This document shows, in pieces, positions 25,981 through 34,158 of a DNA stretch of 64,000 nucleotides. The position numbers and the translations under genes are program-made. The stretch's first letter is position 1, and every line of letters starts with the position of its first letter. The notes under the pieces were generated by a model. It saw nothing but the letters and a program-made list of their open reading frames with translations. It made no database searches and was not told where the DNA came from. This DNA is from Paenibacillus alba (GTDB taxonomy: Bacteria; Bacillota; Bacilli; Paenibacillales; NBRC-103111). The stretch lies in assembly GCF_013204855.1 (NCBI RefSeq), contig NZ_JABMKZ010000003.1, forward strand, positions 661,118 to 725,117. Reading direction: 5' to 3'.

Positions 25981-27279
25981 TCAGTGCTGCTTAAACAGAA
26001 TGGAGCATTGCGTGCCTTGATTTAAATGACTGGAGAAGGATATTGTTCCATTCATCATTTGGATAATGCTCATAACAACGACAAGTCCTAGTCCAGTTCC
26101 ATGTTCTTTGGTTGTATAGAAGGGCATGCCGAGTGAATTCAATTGAGTTTTGCTCATTCCGACACCTGTGTCAGTGATAGATACTTGTACAGCATTTGGC
26201 AGTTTGCAAGTAGTTAATGTGATGATACCGCCATCAGGCATGGACTCAATCGCATTTTTGATGAGATTAATGAGGCACTGACGTAATTTTTTGGATTCGC
26301 CCAGAATAAAGAGGGGGTCTTCATTCTCGTGTTGGATATTAATCACAACCTGATGATCTGTAGCAAAGGGCATAATGAAGCGCAGCATGGCTTCGATTTC
26401 CTCTTTGATATCCAGTTGCTCATGCAAACCAGATGAGGGTTTGGCATAGTTTAAGTAATCATTGATGATCGTGTTTGCTTGATCTACACCGGATAATGCA
26501 AGCTCAATATAGCGTTTCTGATCATAATATGTAAGCTCTTTTTGATTAAGGAGTTGAATGAAGCCTCGTGTTGATGTTAGCGGATTGCGAATTTCATGGG
26601 AGATTGTCGCAGCGAGCTGTCCGAGCATTCGATCTTTCTCAAGAGCTATAAGGCGTTGCTTATGAACTTCATGCTTTTTCACATAAAAGAGTAGAAATGT
26701 AATTATCCAAAGAGACACAATCGTGAAAATTAAAGTATATACGACATACAAAGTAAATTGGAATCGTATGTAGGAGGAGAGTGAAGCATACAATAGTTCG
26801 TATATGATCAGCAGTCCTGTTGCATAAAACAGTTTAGACTTGAGATGCTGTGCATACGCTTTATTCCTAAGTAAGTAACCAATAGCTAGCAAGGCGGTGC
26901 TGCCAAACAGAGCAGGTTGCCAATAATAATTCAGGATCATTAAGCAGCCCAGATTAAAAATTAACCAAGTCATACAGGCCGGGATGAAACCAGCGAACAG
27001 AATGGCTGCGATTAGGCAAATAGGGAAGAGATGGAGCGAATAGACAAGAGGATCGACATCTTCATATCTCCAGTAGAGAAAGATTAATGCCATTAATATA
27101 AGCGCGAAAAGAAATTTACGCTGCGGTTCTTTGTAGATGAAAATAGGCGCAAGAACTAGATGGATTAGTATCGCACTCATGAGGTAGAGAAGACCATGTA
27201 GTTCATAAGAAACGATTGATTGGAGCAAATGGATGCCATCCTTTCCATTTATACGACAATATCTTAGTTTTTTATACAT
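25981..27279 (-). CDS. Multi-pass membrane sensor histidine kinase, sporulation-kinase type
   Basis: A 432-residue sensor kinase. The first ~200 residues contain about six hydrophobic helices with very short loops, as in KinB-type sporulation kinases. The phosphoacceptor H228 is in ATISHEIRNPLTSTRGF, and the HATPase_c domain has NLIKNAIESMPDGG, DTGVGM and GTGLGL boxes. No response regulator is adjacent, which is common for orphan kinases feeding the Spo0 phosphorelay. That assignment is an inference from domain layout. The ribosome site before 27279 is weak. Confidence 0.88.
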   Translation of the reverse strand: MYKKLRYCRINGKDGIHLLQSIVSYELHGLLYLMSAILIHLVLAPIFIYKEPQRKFLFALILMALIFLYWRYEDVDPLVYSLHLFPICLIAAILFAGFIPACMTWLIFNLGCLMILNYYWQPALFGSTALLAIGYLLRNKAYAQHLKSKLFYATGLLIIYELLYASLSSYIRFQFTLYVVYTLIFTIVSLWIITFLLFYVKKHEVHKQRLIALEKDRMLGQLAATISHEIRNPLTSTRGFIQLLNQKELTYYDQKRYIELALSGVDQANTIINDYLNYAKPSSGLHEQLDIKEEIEAMLRFIMPFATDHQVVINIQHENEDPLFILGESKKLRQCLINLIKNAIESMPDGGIITLTTCKLPNAVQVSITDTGVGMSKTQLNSLGMPFYTTKEHGTGLGLVVVMSIIQMMNGTISFSSHLNQGTQCSILFKQH

Positions 27280-27394
27280 TATCTCACAGATTTATGACAG
27301 ATCAAGAGAAATGACATATTTTGAATGCTAAAGATTTGATAAAGACTTATGGTGTTAACCCCAGGAAGGGCTGTATAATAAAGGAGATCCACAT

Positions 27395-27409
27395 TTGCAA
27401 GCGTTTGCA
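27395..27409. promoter_or_regulatory. Catabolite-responsive element (cre)
   Basis: TTGCAAGCGTTTGCA fits the CcpA consensus WTGNAANCGNWNNCW at every fixed position and is almost fully palindromic. It lies 15 bp downstream of a TATAAT (27374-27379), the place where CcpA represses by blocking transcription. Confidence 0.75.
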
Positions 27410-27443
27410 TATTCATTGGGTTTAAAAACGAGGAGAGATGAGG

Positions 27444-27620
27444 ATGAAGGCGTGCTCACAGGTTTGCGGCGTTGTTTTTAATCCGATTGACGAAGATTAT
27501 GTGAATATATGTGAGGATTGTGAGGACGCCGACAAGGAAAATTGCGGTAAGGAGGAGAGATCAGCGTTGACTAGTTATTATCTGGGCAGCTGCGGTCTCA
27601 TTATCGATTATTTGTTGTGA
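27444..27620 (+). CDS. Small cysteine-rich protein
   Basis: A 58-residue acidic protein with cysteines spaced CSQVC near the N-terminus and CEDC about 16 residues later, then further cysteines; this looks like a variant zinc ribbon. ATG 27444 follows GAGGAGAG by 6 bp. It sits behind a TATAAT and the cre site, and 115 bp before the second 2-oxoacid oxidoreductase operon. Function is unknown; it may be a metal-binding regulator or simply a small zinc protein. Confidence 0.55.
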   Translation: MKACSQVCGVVFNPIDEDYVNICEDCEDADKENCGKEERSALTSYYLGSCGLIIDYLL

Positions 27621-27641
27621 ATGGCACGTGTTAAAAAAAGG

Positions 27642-27669
27642 TTGATAACCAGAAATTTCTTGTTACAAT
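27642..27669 (+). promoter_or_regulatory. Promoter of the second 2-oxoacid oxidoreductase operon
   Basis: TTGATA (27642-27647), 16 bp, TACAAT (27664-27669), about 65 bp upstream of the first oxidoreductase gene. Confidence 0.6.
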
Positions 27670-27734
27670 GAAAGTAGATTTACTATTCATACTATTTATT
27701 CTTTATGCTGTTCATTTTCGAAAGGAGACCTGGC

Positions 27735-28745
27735 ATGGTAACTTTACCTAAATTGAACGATCTCGGTTTTTTCGAGATTAGACTGGAATCCATCGGTGGA
27801 CTTGGCGCCAATCTGGCAGGAAAGATGCTGGCAGAAGCGGGAGTTGTAGGTGTGGGTTTAAACGGAGTAAGCTTTTCTTCCTATGGTTCTGAGAAGAAAG
27901 GGTCTGCAGTGAAGGCGCATATTAGATTCTGTGACATGGATACGAGAATACGGGACACTTCACCCGTAGAACGACCGCACGTTGTTGGTGTTTTTCATGA
28001 ATCGCTTTCCAAAACTGTAAACGTTATCAGTGGCATCTATGAGGATAGTACCGTATTAGTAAATTCAACCAAAACACCGGATGAGCTGAAGGAGAAAATG
28101 AAGCTCAGGGGTGGAACCATAGCGGTTATTGACGCTATTGGAATTTCGCTGGAAGAAAAAAATCGCGTCAATATGGCCATGTTAGGCGCATTGTTCCGGT
28201 TATGTGATTTCCTTGATCCGGAAGTGATGCGAGGTGTTATTCGCAAATCGTTGGAGAAGAAATATCCCTTGGCTGTCGCGCCTGCGTTACGTACCTTTGA
28301 CCGCGGATACAATGAAGTAGTTTTCCAAACGTATGCGCTTCCAGAAGGCGAAACGATGCCTGATTTTATTCGCTTTGATACGCCGGTGTTAGGGTATGAA
28401 ACCCAGTCTATCGGGGGAGTTATCACCAACCCAGGCAACAGTATTTTGAAGGATCTAAGTATTTCACGTGCGGGGATGATGCCGCATTTTCATGAAGATA
28501 AATGCATTCACTGTGCTTCTTGCGATAACGTGTGCCCGGATTTCTGCTTTGTGTGGGATGAGCTCCCTGACAAGAAGGGACGTCCTCAAATGTTCTTGCA
28601 AGGCATTGATTATCAATACTGCAAAGGCTGCCTCAAATGTGTACAGGCTTGTCCGACCGAAGCGCTCGCAAGTGAGCGGGAAGAAGATGGTTATGCGGAT
28701 ATTCATCGCATGCCGCATCGTTTCAATCTAGCTATAAACTCTTAG
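27735..28745 (+). CDS. 2-oxoacid:acceptor oxidoreductase, gamma subunit fused to ferredoxin-like delta
   Basis: A 336-residue fusion. The N-terminal ~190 residues form the gamma domain (RLESIGGLGANLAGKMLAEA). The C-terminus is a 2[4Fe-4S] ferredoxin with C257-xx-C260-xx-C263-xxx-C267 and C296-xx-C299-xx-C302-xxx-C306. This is the electron-output part of a pyruvate- or 2-oxoisovalerate-type ferredoxin oxidoreductase whose catalytic part is the next gene. ATG 27735 follows AAAGGAG. The architecture differs from the korAB pair in this window. Confidence 0.9.
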   Translation: MVTLPKLNDLGFFEIRLESIGGLGANLAGKMLAEAGVVGVGLNGVSFSSYGSEKKGSAVKAHIRFCDMDTRIRDTSPVERPHVVGVFHESLSKTVNVISGIYEDSTVLVNSTKTPDELKEKMKLRGGTIAVIDAIGISLEEKNRVNMAMLGALFRLCDFLDPEVMRGVIRKSLEKKYPLAVAPALRTFDRGYNEVVFQTYALPEGETMPDFIRFDTPVLGYETQSIGGVITNPGNSILKDLSISRAGMMPHFHEDKCIHCASCDNVCPDFCFVWDELPDKKGRPQMFLQGIDYQYCKGCLKCVQACPTEALASEREEDGYADIHRMPHRFNLAINS

Positions 28746-28779
28746 AGAGTATTTATGGGAGAAGGGTGGAACTACTCGC

Positions 28780-31083
28780 ATGTCCATTGATATCAAGAAG
28801 GAACTGGGGCAAGCCAAGGTGGAACAACGCATCGTATACGAATCAGGCAACGAAATGGCAGCTTATGCAGCACATCAAATCAACTATCACGTCATGGGGT
28901 ATTTTCCAATATCACCATCTACGGAGGTTGCTCAATTTCTAGATCTCATGAAGTCCAATGGACAACATGATATCGTTCTAATTCCCGCAGACGGAGAGCA
29001 TGGCTCTGCAGGCATATGTTACGGCGCATCAACTGCTGGCGGCCGCGTATTTAACGCGACAAGCGCTAACGGTTATTTGTATATGCTGGAACAAATGCCC
29101 GTTCAATCGGGGACACGCTTCCCGATGGTCATGAATCTGGTATGCCGCTCCGTATCCGGTCCTTTGAATATACATGGGGATCACTCCGATCTGTATTATG
29201 CCTTGAATACAGGATGGCCTATCGTGATGTGCCGTGATCCGCAGGCTGTCTACGATATGAACATCATCGCCTTGCGATTGGCTGAAGACGCAGCTGTTCG
29301 GTTACCTGTCTTGGTAGCCTCCGATGGTTATTTCACCTCGCATCAGAAGCGGAGAGTACAAACGTTCGCACATCGAGAAGATGTGCACGCCTTTATTGGC
29401 GAGCAGCCGCAAGGCTTTCCTGATACCTTGGACCGCAATAATCCGATTACAGTCGGACCTTATATGAATGAGCCGGATTATATCAATAACTGCTATCAGC
29501 AATCCATGGCCATGTACAATGCCGGAGAGGTATACGATCGCATCCGGCAAGAATATGCCGATCTGACGGGCCGTGATTATCCGATTCTGGAGCAATATCG
29601 GATGGAGGACGCGGAGGTAGCGGTATTCCTGATGAATTCGGCTTCCGAAATCATCAAGGACGTCGTCGACCAGCTCCGCGAGAAGGGCATTAAAGCCGGA
29701 TCCCTCGCACCGAATATGATCCGTCCTTTCCCTGCTAAGCAGATCGCTGAGGCTTTGCAGCACGTCAAGGCGATCACCGTAGGCGATCGCGCAGATTCTT
29801 ATGGCGGCCATGGCGGCAATATGGTCAACGAAATTAAAGCGGCACTGTTCACGCACGGGAACAGAGATACGCTTGTCATAAGCCGAATCTACGGCTTAGG
29901 TGGCAAGGACTTTTATGCCGAAGACGGGCATAATTTATTCCAGTTTGCCATTGATGCTGTACAAAGCGGCAAGGTAGAGGTGCCCTTCGATTATTATGGG
30001 CACACACCGGGTGATCCTTCGAAAGCACCGAAGCGGGTGCTGACACCGATGAACTACGAGGATTTGAAGACAGGACTCATCACGGTCACACCAGATGAGG
30101 ATACGGGCAAACTGAACGTGCGGATTCCGCCGCTGCGCGCCTTGACCAAGAAGCCCAAACGCATCGCGCCAGGGCACGGCGCTTGCCCGGGCTGCGGTAT
30201 TTTCTCGGGCTTGGAATTGTTTTTCAAAGGGATTGAGGGCGATATCGTCTCCATCTTCCATACGGGTTGTGCGATGGTTGTAACGACCGGGTATCCGTAT
30301 TCGGCACATAAGGCAACCTACATTCACAACTTGTTCCAAAATGGCGCAGCAACCCTCTCAGGCGTTGTAGAGATGTTCTGGGAGCGCAAGAGACGCGGGG
30401 AGTTGGATCATCTTGGCTTGAAGGATGATTTCACCTTCGTAATGATTACTGGCGACGGCGGGATGGATATTGGCATGGGGCCGGCAATCGGTGCGGCACT
30501 GCGCAACCACAAAATGATCATTCTGGAATACGATAATGAAGGTTACATGAACACCGGAGCACAGTTGTCTTATTCGACACCGATGGGACATCGGACCTCG
30601 ACATCCAACGTAGGGAAGCATCAAGGCGGTAAGGTGTTCCATCACAAGGATACAGCGCAGATTATGGCTGCAACGCATATCCCTTATGTATTCACAGGCT
30701 CAGAGGCTTATCCGCAGGATCTGGTGAAGAAAGCCGCGAAAGCCCAGTGGTATGCGCAGCATGAGGGCTTAGTCTATGGGAAAATCCTCATTGCTTGTCC
30801 GCTGAACTGGCTGTCGGATGATCAGGAAGGCTCCAATATAGTGGGTGCAGCCGTTGATTCCTGCTTCTTCCCTCTCTATGAGGTCGAGCATGGCGTCACG
30901 ACGATTACTTACAATCCGGAGGACAAGAGCAAAAAAATTCCGCTGTCGGATTGGCTCAAGACGATGGGGAAAACCAAGCATATGACGAAGCCGGAATACG
31001 GAGGTTCTCTGAAATCGTTCGAGACGGAAGTCGAGCGTCGTTGGAACCGTTTGAAGGCGAAGCACGAGAATGCTTACCTATAA
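28780..31083 (+). CDS. 2-oxoacid:acceptor oxidoreductase, fused alpha and beta subunits
   Basis: A 767-residue catalytic subunit. Residues about 15-420 are the alpha part (GYFPISPSTEVAQFLDLM, TSANGYLYMLEQMPV, DHSDLYYALNTGW). From about 465 on it is the TPP-binding beta part, with GHGACPGCGIFSGLE and the TPP motif from TGDGGMDIGMG to EYDNEGYMNTGAQ. The substrate may be pyruvate or branched-chain 2-oxoacids and cannot be fixed from sequence. It is co-transcribed with the gamma/delta fusion 35 bp upstream, and the two genes together supply all four classical domains. Confidence 0.9.
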   Translation: MSIDIKKELGQAKVEQRIVYESGNEMAAYAAHQINYHVMGYFPISPSTEVAQFLDLMKSNGQHDIVLIPADGEHGSAGICYGASTAGGRVFNATSANGYLYMLEQMPVQSGTRFPMVMNLVCRSVSGPLNIHGDHSDLYYALNTGWPIVMCRDPQAVYDMNIIALRLAEDAAVRLPVLVASDGYFTSHQKRRVQTFAHREDVHAFIGEQPQGFPDTLDRNNPITVGPYMNEPDYINNCYQQSMAMYNAGEVYDRIRQEYADLTGRDYPILEQYRMEDAEVAVFLMNSASEIIKDVVDQLREKGIKAGSLAPNMIRPFPAKQIAEALQHVKAITVGDRADSYGGHGGNMVNEIKAALFTHGNRDTLVISRIYGLGGKDFYAEDGHNLFQFAIDAVQSGKVEVPFDYYGHTPGDPSKAPKRVLTPMNYEDLKTGLITVTPDEDTGKLNVRIPPLRALTKKPKRIAPGHGACPGCGIFSGLELFFKGIEGDIVSIFHTGCAMVVTTGYPYSAHKATYIHNLFQNGAATLSGVVEMFWERKRRGELDHLGLKDDFTFVMITGDGGMDIGMGPAIGAALRNHKMIILEYDNEGYMNTGAQLSYSTPMGHRTSTSNVGKHQGGKVFHHKDTAQIMAATHIPYVFTGSEAYPQDLVKKAAKAQWYAQHEGLVYGKILIACPLNWLSDDQEGSNIVGAAVDSCFFPLYEVEHGVTTITYNPEDKSKKIPLSDWLKTMGKTKHMTKPEYGGSLKSFETEVERRWNRLKAKHENAYL

Positions 31084-31100
31084 GCGAATATTATAAAATC

Positions 31101-31137
31101 AAGGCACATTCATCCTTGCGATGAGCGTGCCTTTTTA
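31101..31137 (+). terminator. Terminator after the oxidoreductase operon
   Basis: AAGGCACATTCATC / GATGAGCGTGCCTT stem with TTTTT. Confidence 0.88.
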
Positions 31138-31152
31138 TCGGAGGAATGAACA

Positions 31153-31446
31153 ATGCCATATGTACTGAAACATACAGGAACCGATCAGATTTTCACCTGT
31201 ACACTTACGAATCATTATGGATTAGCTTATTATGGGGTTAAATTTTGGATGGAGCTTGAAGAAGCCGAAGAGCAGTATATTGCTTTTCTACAAACCTACA
31301 CCACGCCTGAAACCGATCAATGGCAGATTTATGCACTCGAGGAGGGAGAGATGAAGCTCTGTAATGTGAAGCTCAAAAACGATCCTCATTTGCAAATCTT
31401 TTGGCCTCATACTCGAAAACCGGACGTTCGTAAACTGGTAAATTAA
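31153..31446 (+). CDS. Hypothetical protein
   Basis: A 97-residue protein not assigned to a family. TATCGGAGGAATGAACA precedes the ATG and gives a good ribosome site. The sequence is aromatic-rich (NHYGLAYYGVKFWMELEEAEE, LQIFWPHTRKPDVRKLV) without a signal or membrane segment. It lies 15 bp after a terminator hairpin, so it is weakly transcribed from upstream or has its own promoter. Confidence 0.65.
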   Translation: MPYVLKHTGTDQIFTCTLTNHYGLAYYGVKFWMELEEAEEQYIAFLQTYTTPETDQWQIYALEEGEMKLCNVKLKNDPHLQIFWPHTRKPDVRKLVN

Positions 31447-31565
31447 GCCGTAGCGTCAATAGGCATCAAGCCTCTAGGCATTCGACAATAAACGCATCTT
31501 TTCGCCTATATTCGATAATCGCCCCCACAAACTATAATGAAGTTACGAAAGAAAAATAACATCAC

Positions 31566-31655
31566 AATGCAACGGCAAACTGAGCGAAAGCTTGGGACGC
31601 AAAGCTAAAGGGGCTCTCGTGTTACTTCATACTGTGCCAGTCAGCTGCCGAATGA
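31566..31655 (+). ncRNA. GEMM-I (cyclic-di-GMP-I type) riboswitch aptamer
   Basis: The core elements of the GEMM motif appear in order: GGCAAAC (31574-31580), a stem closed by a GAAA tetraloop (31585-31588), GGGACGCAAAGC (31594-31605), GGGGCT at 31610-31615, and a closing CAGCTGCCG (31642-31650) that pairs back to CGGCA. A TATAAT lies at 31533-31538 upstream and a terminator follows 23 bp downstream. It controls the SH3-NlpC/P60 hydrolase gene. Ligand (c-di-GMP or the related cGAMP) cannot be decided by eye. Confidence 0.78.
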
Positions 31656-31677
31656 GATGGGACCTTCCTACCAAGCA

Positions 31678-31716
31678 AGGATAACCCGGCTGAGGCTAAT
31701 GGGTTATCCTTTTTTG
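31678..31716 (+). terminator. Riboswitch-associated terminator
   Basis: AAGGATAACCC / GGGTTATCCTT perfect stem and T run. GCTGA in its loop (31689-31693) can pair with TCAGC (31641-31645) of the aptamer 3' strand, which suggests how ligand binding could affect termination. Apart from the riboswitch and this hairpin, the 366-bp gap 31447-31812 shows nothing else. Confidence 0.85.
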
Positions 31717-31812
31717 CCTCGTTCGGAAAAGGAAAGGTTCAAATGACCTAGGTTGTCAGATCAGTTAGATGCCGCACACAGCTAGACCACACAACTATTG
31801 GAGGTAAAAGCG

Positions 31813-32766
31813 ATGAGGAAATGGACGATGATTTGGGGAATGCTCGTACTGGCGCTTACATTTGTGTTTTCAGCAGCAACAATGGCGGATGAAGGAATTA
31901 CAACCAAAGCTCAAATTGTATCAGGGGTTAGCTTCCGAGATCAAGCCACAACGTCTAGCAATGTCATTCGTTTATTGAAATCAAATGAAATTGTCACAGT
32001 AACAGACTTTGTTACAACGAGTTGGTACAAGGTGAAAGATGCTCAAGGCATCAGCGGTTATGTGTCAACGAATAGCAAATACATCAAAATAATAAGCAAT
32101 GCAAAAATAGTTTATGGCGTTAACTTTCGCACACAACCGACTTCAGACAGCAGTTCGAAAGTGATTCGGATGCTGAGTAAAGGGGAAGAAGTCCTCGTTA
32201 CGGATAAAGTGAATGACAGCTGGTACAAAATCCAAGATGCAAATGGTGTAAGCGGATATGTAAGTTCAAGCAGTAAGTACATAAGCACTGATTTTTCGAT
32301 TCTTACTCCTAATTTACCGTTAGCGGATGAAATTGAAGCTGTTATTGCAGCAGGTAACGCCTACTTAGGTACACCTTATGAATACGGCTCGGTTCGTGGA
32401 GACTCCTCAACCTTTGATTGCTCTGATTTTATCCAAACGATGTTCTGGGATGCGCTGCGCTTCTCTGTTCCAAGCGATTCTCAAGCTCAAGGCGACTATG
32501 TGAGATCGCTTGGTCCAGTCACTATGGACTGGACGAATTTGAAACGAGGAGATTTGATGTTTTTCAGCAGTTATAAGGGAAGTAAAGCATCGGACTATCT
32601 TAACATCAAACCGCTGAGTGAACCCATTACCCATGTTGGGATTTACTTAGGAAACGGCAGCGTACTCCATACGTATTCGGTTGAATCCGGCGGTGTTCGT
32701 GTCGATACGATTGATGGAAAGCAATGGGAGAATCGCTTTTTGTTCGGTGGCAGTGTAATTCGCTAA
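31813..32766 (+). CDS. Secreted SH3-domain NlpC/P60 peptidoglycan endopeptidase
   Basis: A 317-residue exported cell wall hydrolase. A signal peptide ends near FSAATMA (about residue 24), two bacterial SH3 repeats follow (about 28-90 and 95-160, each ending SGYVS..SKYI), then an NlpC/P60 cysteine peptidase domain with C203 in FDCSDF and H274 in THVGIYLG. It would cleave stem peptides in peptidoglycan. ATG 31813 follows GGAGGTAAAAG. Transcription is gated by the riboswitch and terminator upstream, linking wall remodelling to a cyclic dinucleotide signal. Confidence 0.92.
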   Translation: MRKWTMIWGMLVLALTFVFSAATMADEGITTKAQIVSGVSFRDQATTSSNVIRLLKSNEIVTVTDFVTTSWYKVKDAQGISGYVSTNSKYIKIISNAKIVYGVNFRTQPTSDSSSKVIRMLSKGEEVLVTDKVNDSWYKIQDANGVSGYVSSSSKYISTDFSILTPNLPLADEIEAVIAAGNAYLGTPYEYGSVRGDSSTFDCSDFIQTMFWDALRFSVPSDSQAQGDYVRSLGPVTMDWTNLKRGDLMFFSSYKGSKASDYLNIKPLSEPITHVGIYLGNGSVLHTYSVESGGVRVDTIDGKQWENRFLFGGSVIR

Positions 32767-32810
32767 CGGATGGTTCGATCTAGGGAATTTTGCCATATAC
32801 TATAGATAGG

Positions 32811-32844
32811 GGCGGATGCAGCCTTCAGCATCCGCTCTTTCTCA
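32811..32844 (+). terminator. Terminator after the NlpC/P60 gene
   Basis: GCGGATGC / GCATCCGC perfect 8-bp stem followed by TCTTTCTC. Confidence 0.75.
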
Positions 32845-32872
32845 TTCTAAGGAGAAAGGAAGAATCCTATCT

Positions 32873-33466
32873 TTGAAACCTTCGATGATGAGCCATCCCA
32901 TGGAATTTCGGAACACGACGGAAAGAGGGCTTGACTTAGTAACGGTACATGAACGTATTCTTCATTTCATGCGTTTGGAACCCGCAGCCACATACAAGTT
33001 CATCATTGGCACGGATTGTCAGGTACACAGCGGACATACGAAGTTCATTACCGGTGTGGTTATCCAGCGAATGGGAAAGGGAGCGTGGGCGTGTTATCGT
33101 CAAGTCATTGTTCATAGAGCCTTGCACTCAATTAGAGAAAAGTTATCCATGGAGACTGCTCTAAGTGAAGAGATTGCCATGTACTTCGATGAGACTAAGC
33201 GACAAGATATGGAAAATATTATTCTTCCTCATCTCTATCAAGGGGCTTCGTTCGACATGTACATTCATATTGACGCCGGCGATGATGAGAATAAGAATCG
33301 GACGGCCAAATTCGTCCAAGAGATGGTAAGGCGTGTTGAATCCGTCGGAATGGTCCCCGTCATTAAACCGGATTGCTATGTAGCTTCAGCCTATGCCAAT
33401 CGGTTTTCCAAGAAACCTTATCAGCCCCCATATGAGGATGGTGAGGTCATCGATGGCATTCAATAA
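32873..33466 (+). CDS. ykuK: YkuK family protein (DUF458, ribonuclease H-like)
   Basis: A 197-residue protein of the YkuK/DUF458 family, predicted to have a ribonuclease H-like fold; the biochemical role is unknown. Family hallmarks are IIGTDCQVHSGHTKFITGVV and REKLSMETALSEEI, with acidic residues (DAGDDENKN) that could bind metal. The TTG at 32873 is taken because AGAAAGGAAG lies about 11 bp upstream; an ATG at 32885 is an alternative. An extension to 32816 would overlap the terminator and is not favoured. Confidence 0.8.
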   Translation: MKPSMMSHPMEFRNTTERGLDLVTVHERILHFMRLEPAATYKFIIGTDCQVHSGHTKFITGVVIQRMGKGAWACYRQVIVHRALHSIREKLSMETALSEEIAMYFDETKRQDMENIILPHLYQGASFDMYIHIDAGDDENKNRTAKFVQEMVRRVESVGMVPVIKPDCYVASAYANRFSKKPYQPPYEDGEVIDGIQ

Positions 33467-33476
33467 GAAGCTTGTG

Positions 33477-33526
33477 CCGTTAGTTCATCGTGGTCAATTG
33501 GATCATACGAACTAACGGTTTTATTT
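33477..33526 (+). terminator. Terminator after ykuK
   Basis: CCGTTAGTTC / GAACTAACGG perfect stem with a 22-nt loop and TTTTATTTT tail. Confidence 0.88.
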
Positions 33527-33630
33527 TCCTTCTCACGGATTTGCCAATTGAAAGCAGAGAATAAAGGATTTCTGGGGCTTTTTATCGAAATATTGCAAGA
33601 TCAGCCTTAGAGAGAAGGGAGCAGGACACA

Positions 33631-34137
33631 ATGAGCAAAACATTTATTATAGAGGCCGTTATGTTAGCTGTTCATGGTCAATTAATGCTGCCAGGACAGC
33701 CAGTCACTTATATAATCCCTTATACGAGCATTCAGGAGCTATATGAGCTTCAGACAGGCAGTGAGCCTATTATGCTAGAGGAAGAAGACGATGGGTTTGT
33801 GAAGGAAATGATTGGTGAGCTGATTGCTTTCTTCGAAGAATCCTTTAATAAGAAAAAGATTGAAAAGGCGCTAACGATGCCTTGGCGAAAGAGTCCTCCG
33901 TTGCCGATCAATGACAATGTTACCTTAGAAGTTGTATTTGCTATTGATAATGAGGCGTATGGCGAGCAATTTGACCCCATTGAAACAGAATTAATTCTTA
34001 CGGCGATTAAGGAACAGGCTGCTCTTCTGACTGATCAATTAGAACTGATTGAGAGGCTTATCGAAGCTGGAATCCCGGTTCAAGCATTTGATGTCGCCGA
34101 TTTTGAGTTTGCCGTAGAAGATGACCATCAAGTATAG
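33631..34137 (+). CDS. Conserved hypothetical protein
   Basis: A 168-residue acidic cytoplasmic protein (pattern IPYTSIQELYELQTGSEPIM, then EEDDGFVKEMIGELIAFFEE). Similar proteins in Paenibacillus have been labelled ADP-heptose synthase, but I see no nucleotide-binding motif that would justify that name. The ribosome site GAGAAGGGAGCAGG is good. It ends 21 bp before the phosphotransferase gene and is probably co-transcribed with it. Confidence 0.75.
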   Translation: MSKTFIIEAVMLAVHGQLMLPGQPVTYIIPYTSIQELYELQTGSEPIMLEEEDDGFVKEMIGELIAFFEESFNKKKIEKALTMPWRKSPPLPINDNVTLEVVFAIDNEAYGEQFDPIETELILTAIKEQAALLTDQLELIERLIEAGIPVQAFDVADFEFAVEDDHQV

Positions 34138-34158
34138 AAGGAGTTGAAAAGTGTTATT

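Noticed and set aside
32816..32872. Upstream start of the ykuK gene
   Set aside because: It would begin inside the terminator hairpin of the preceding gene and has no ribosome site.
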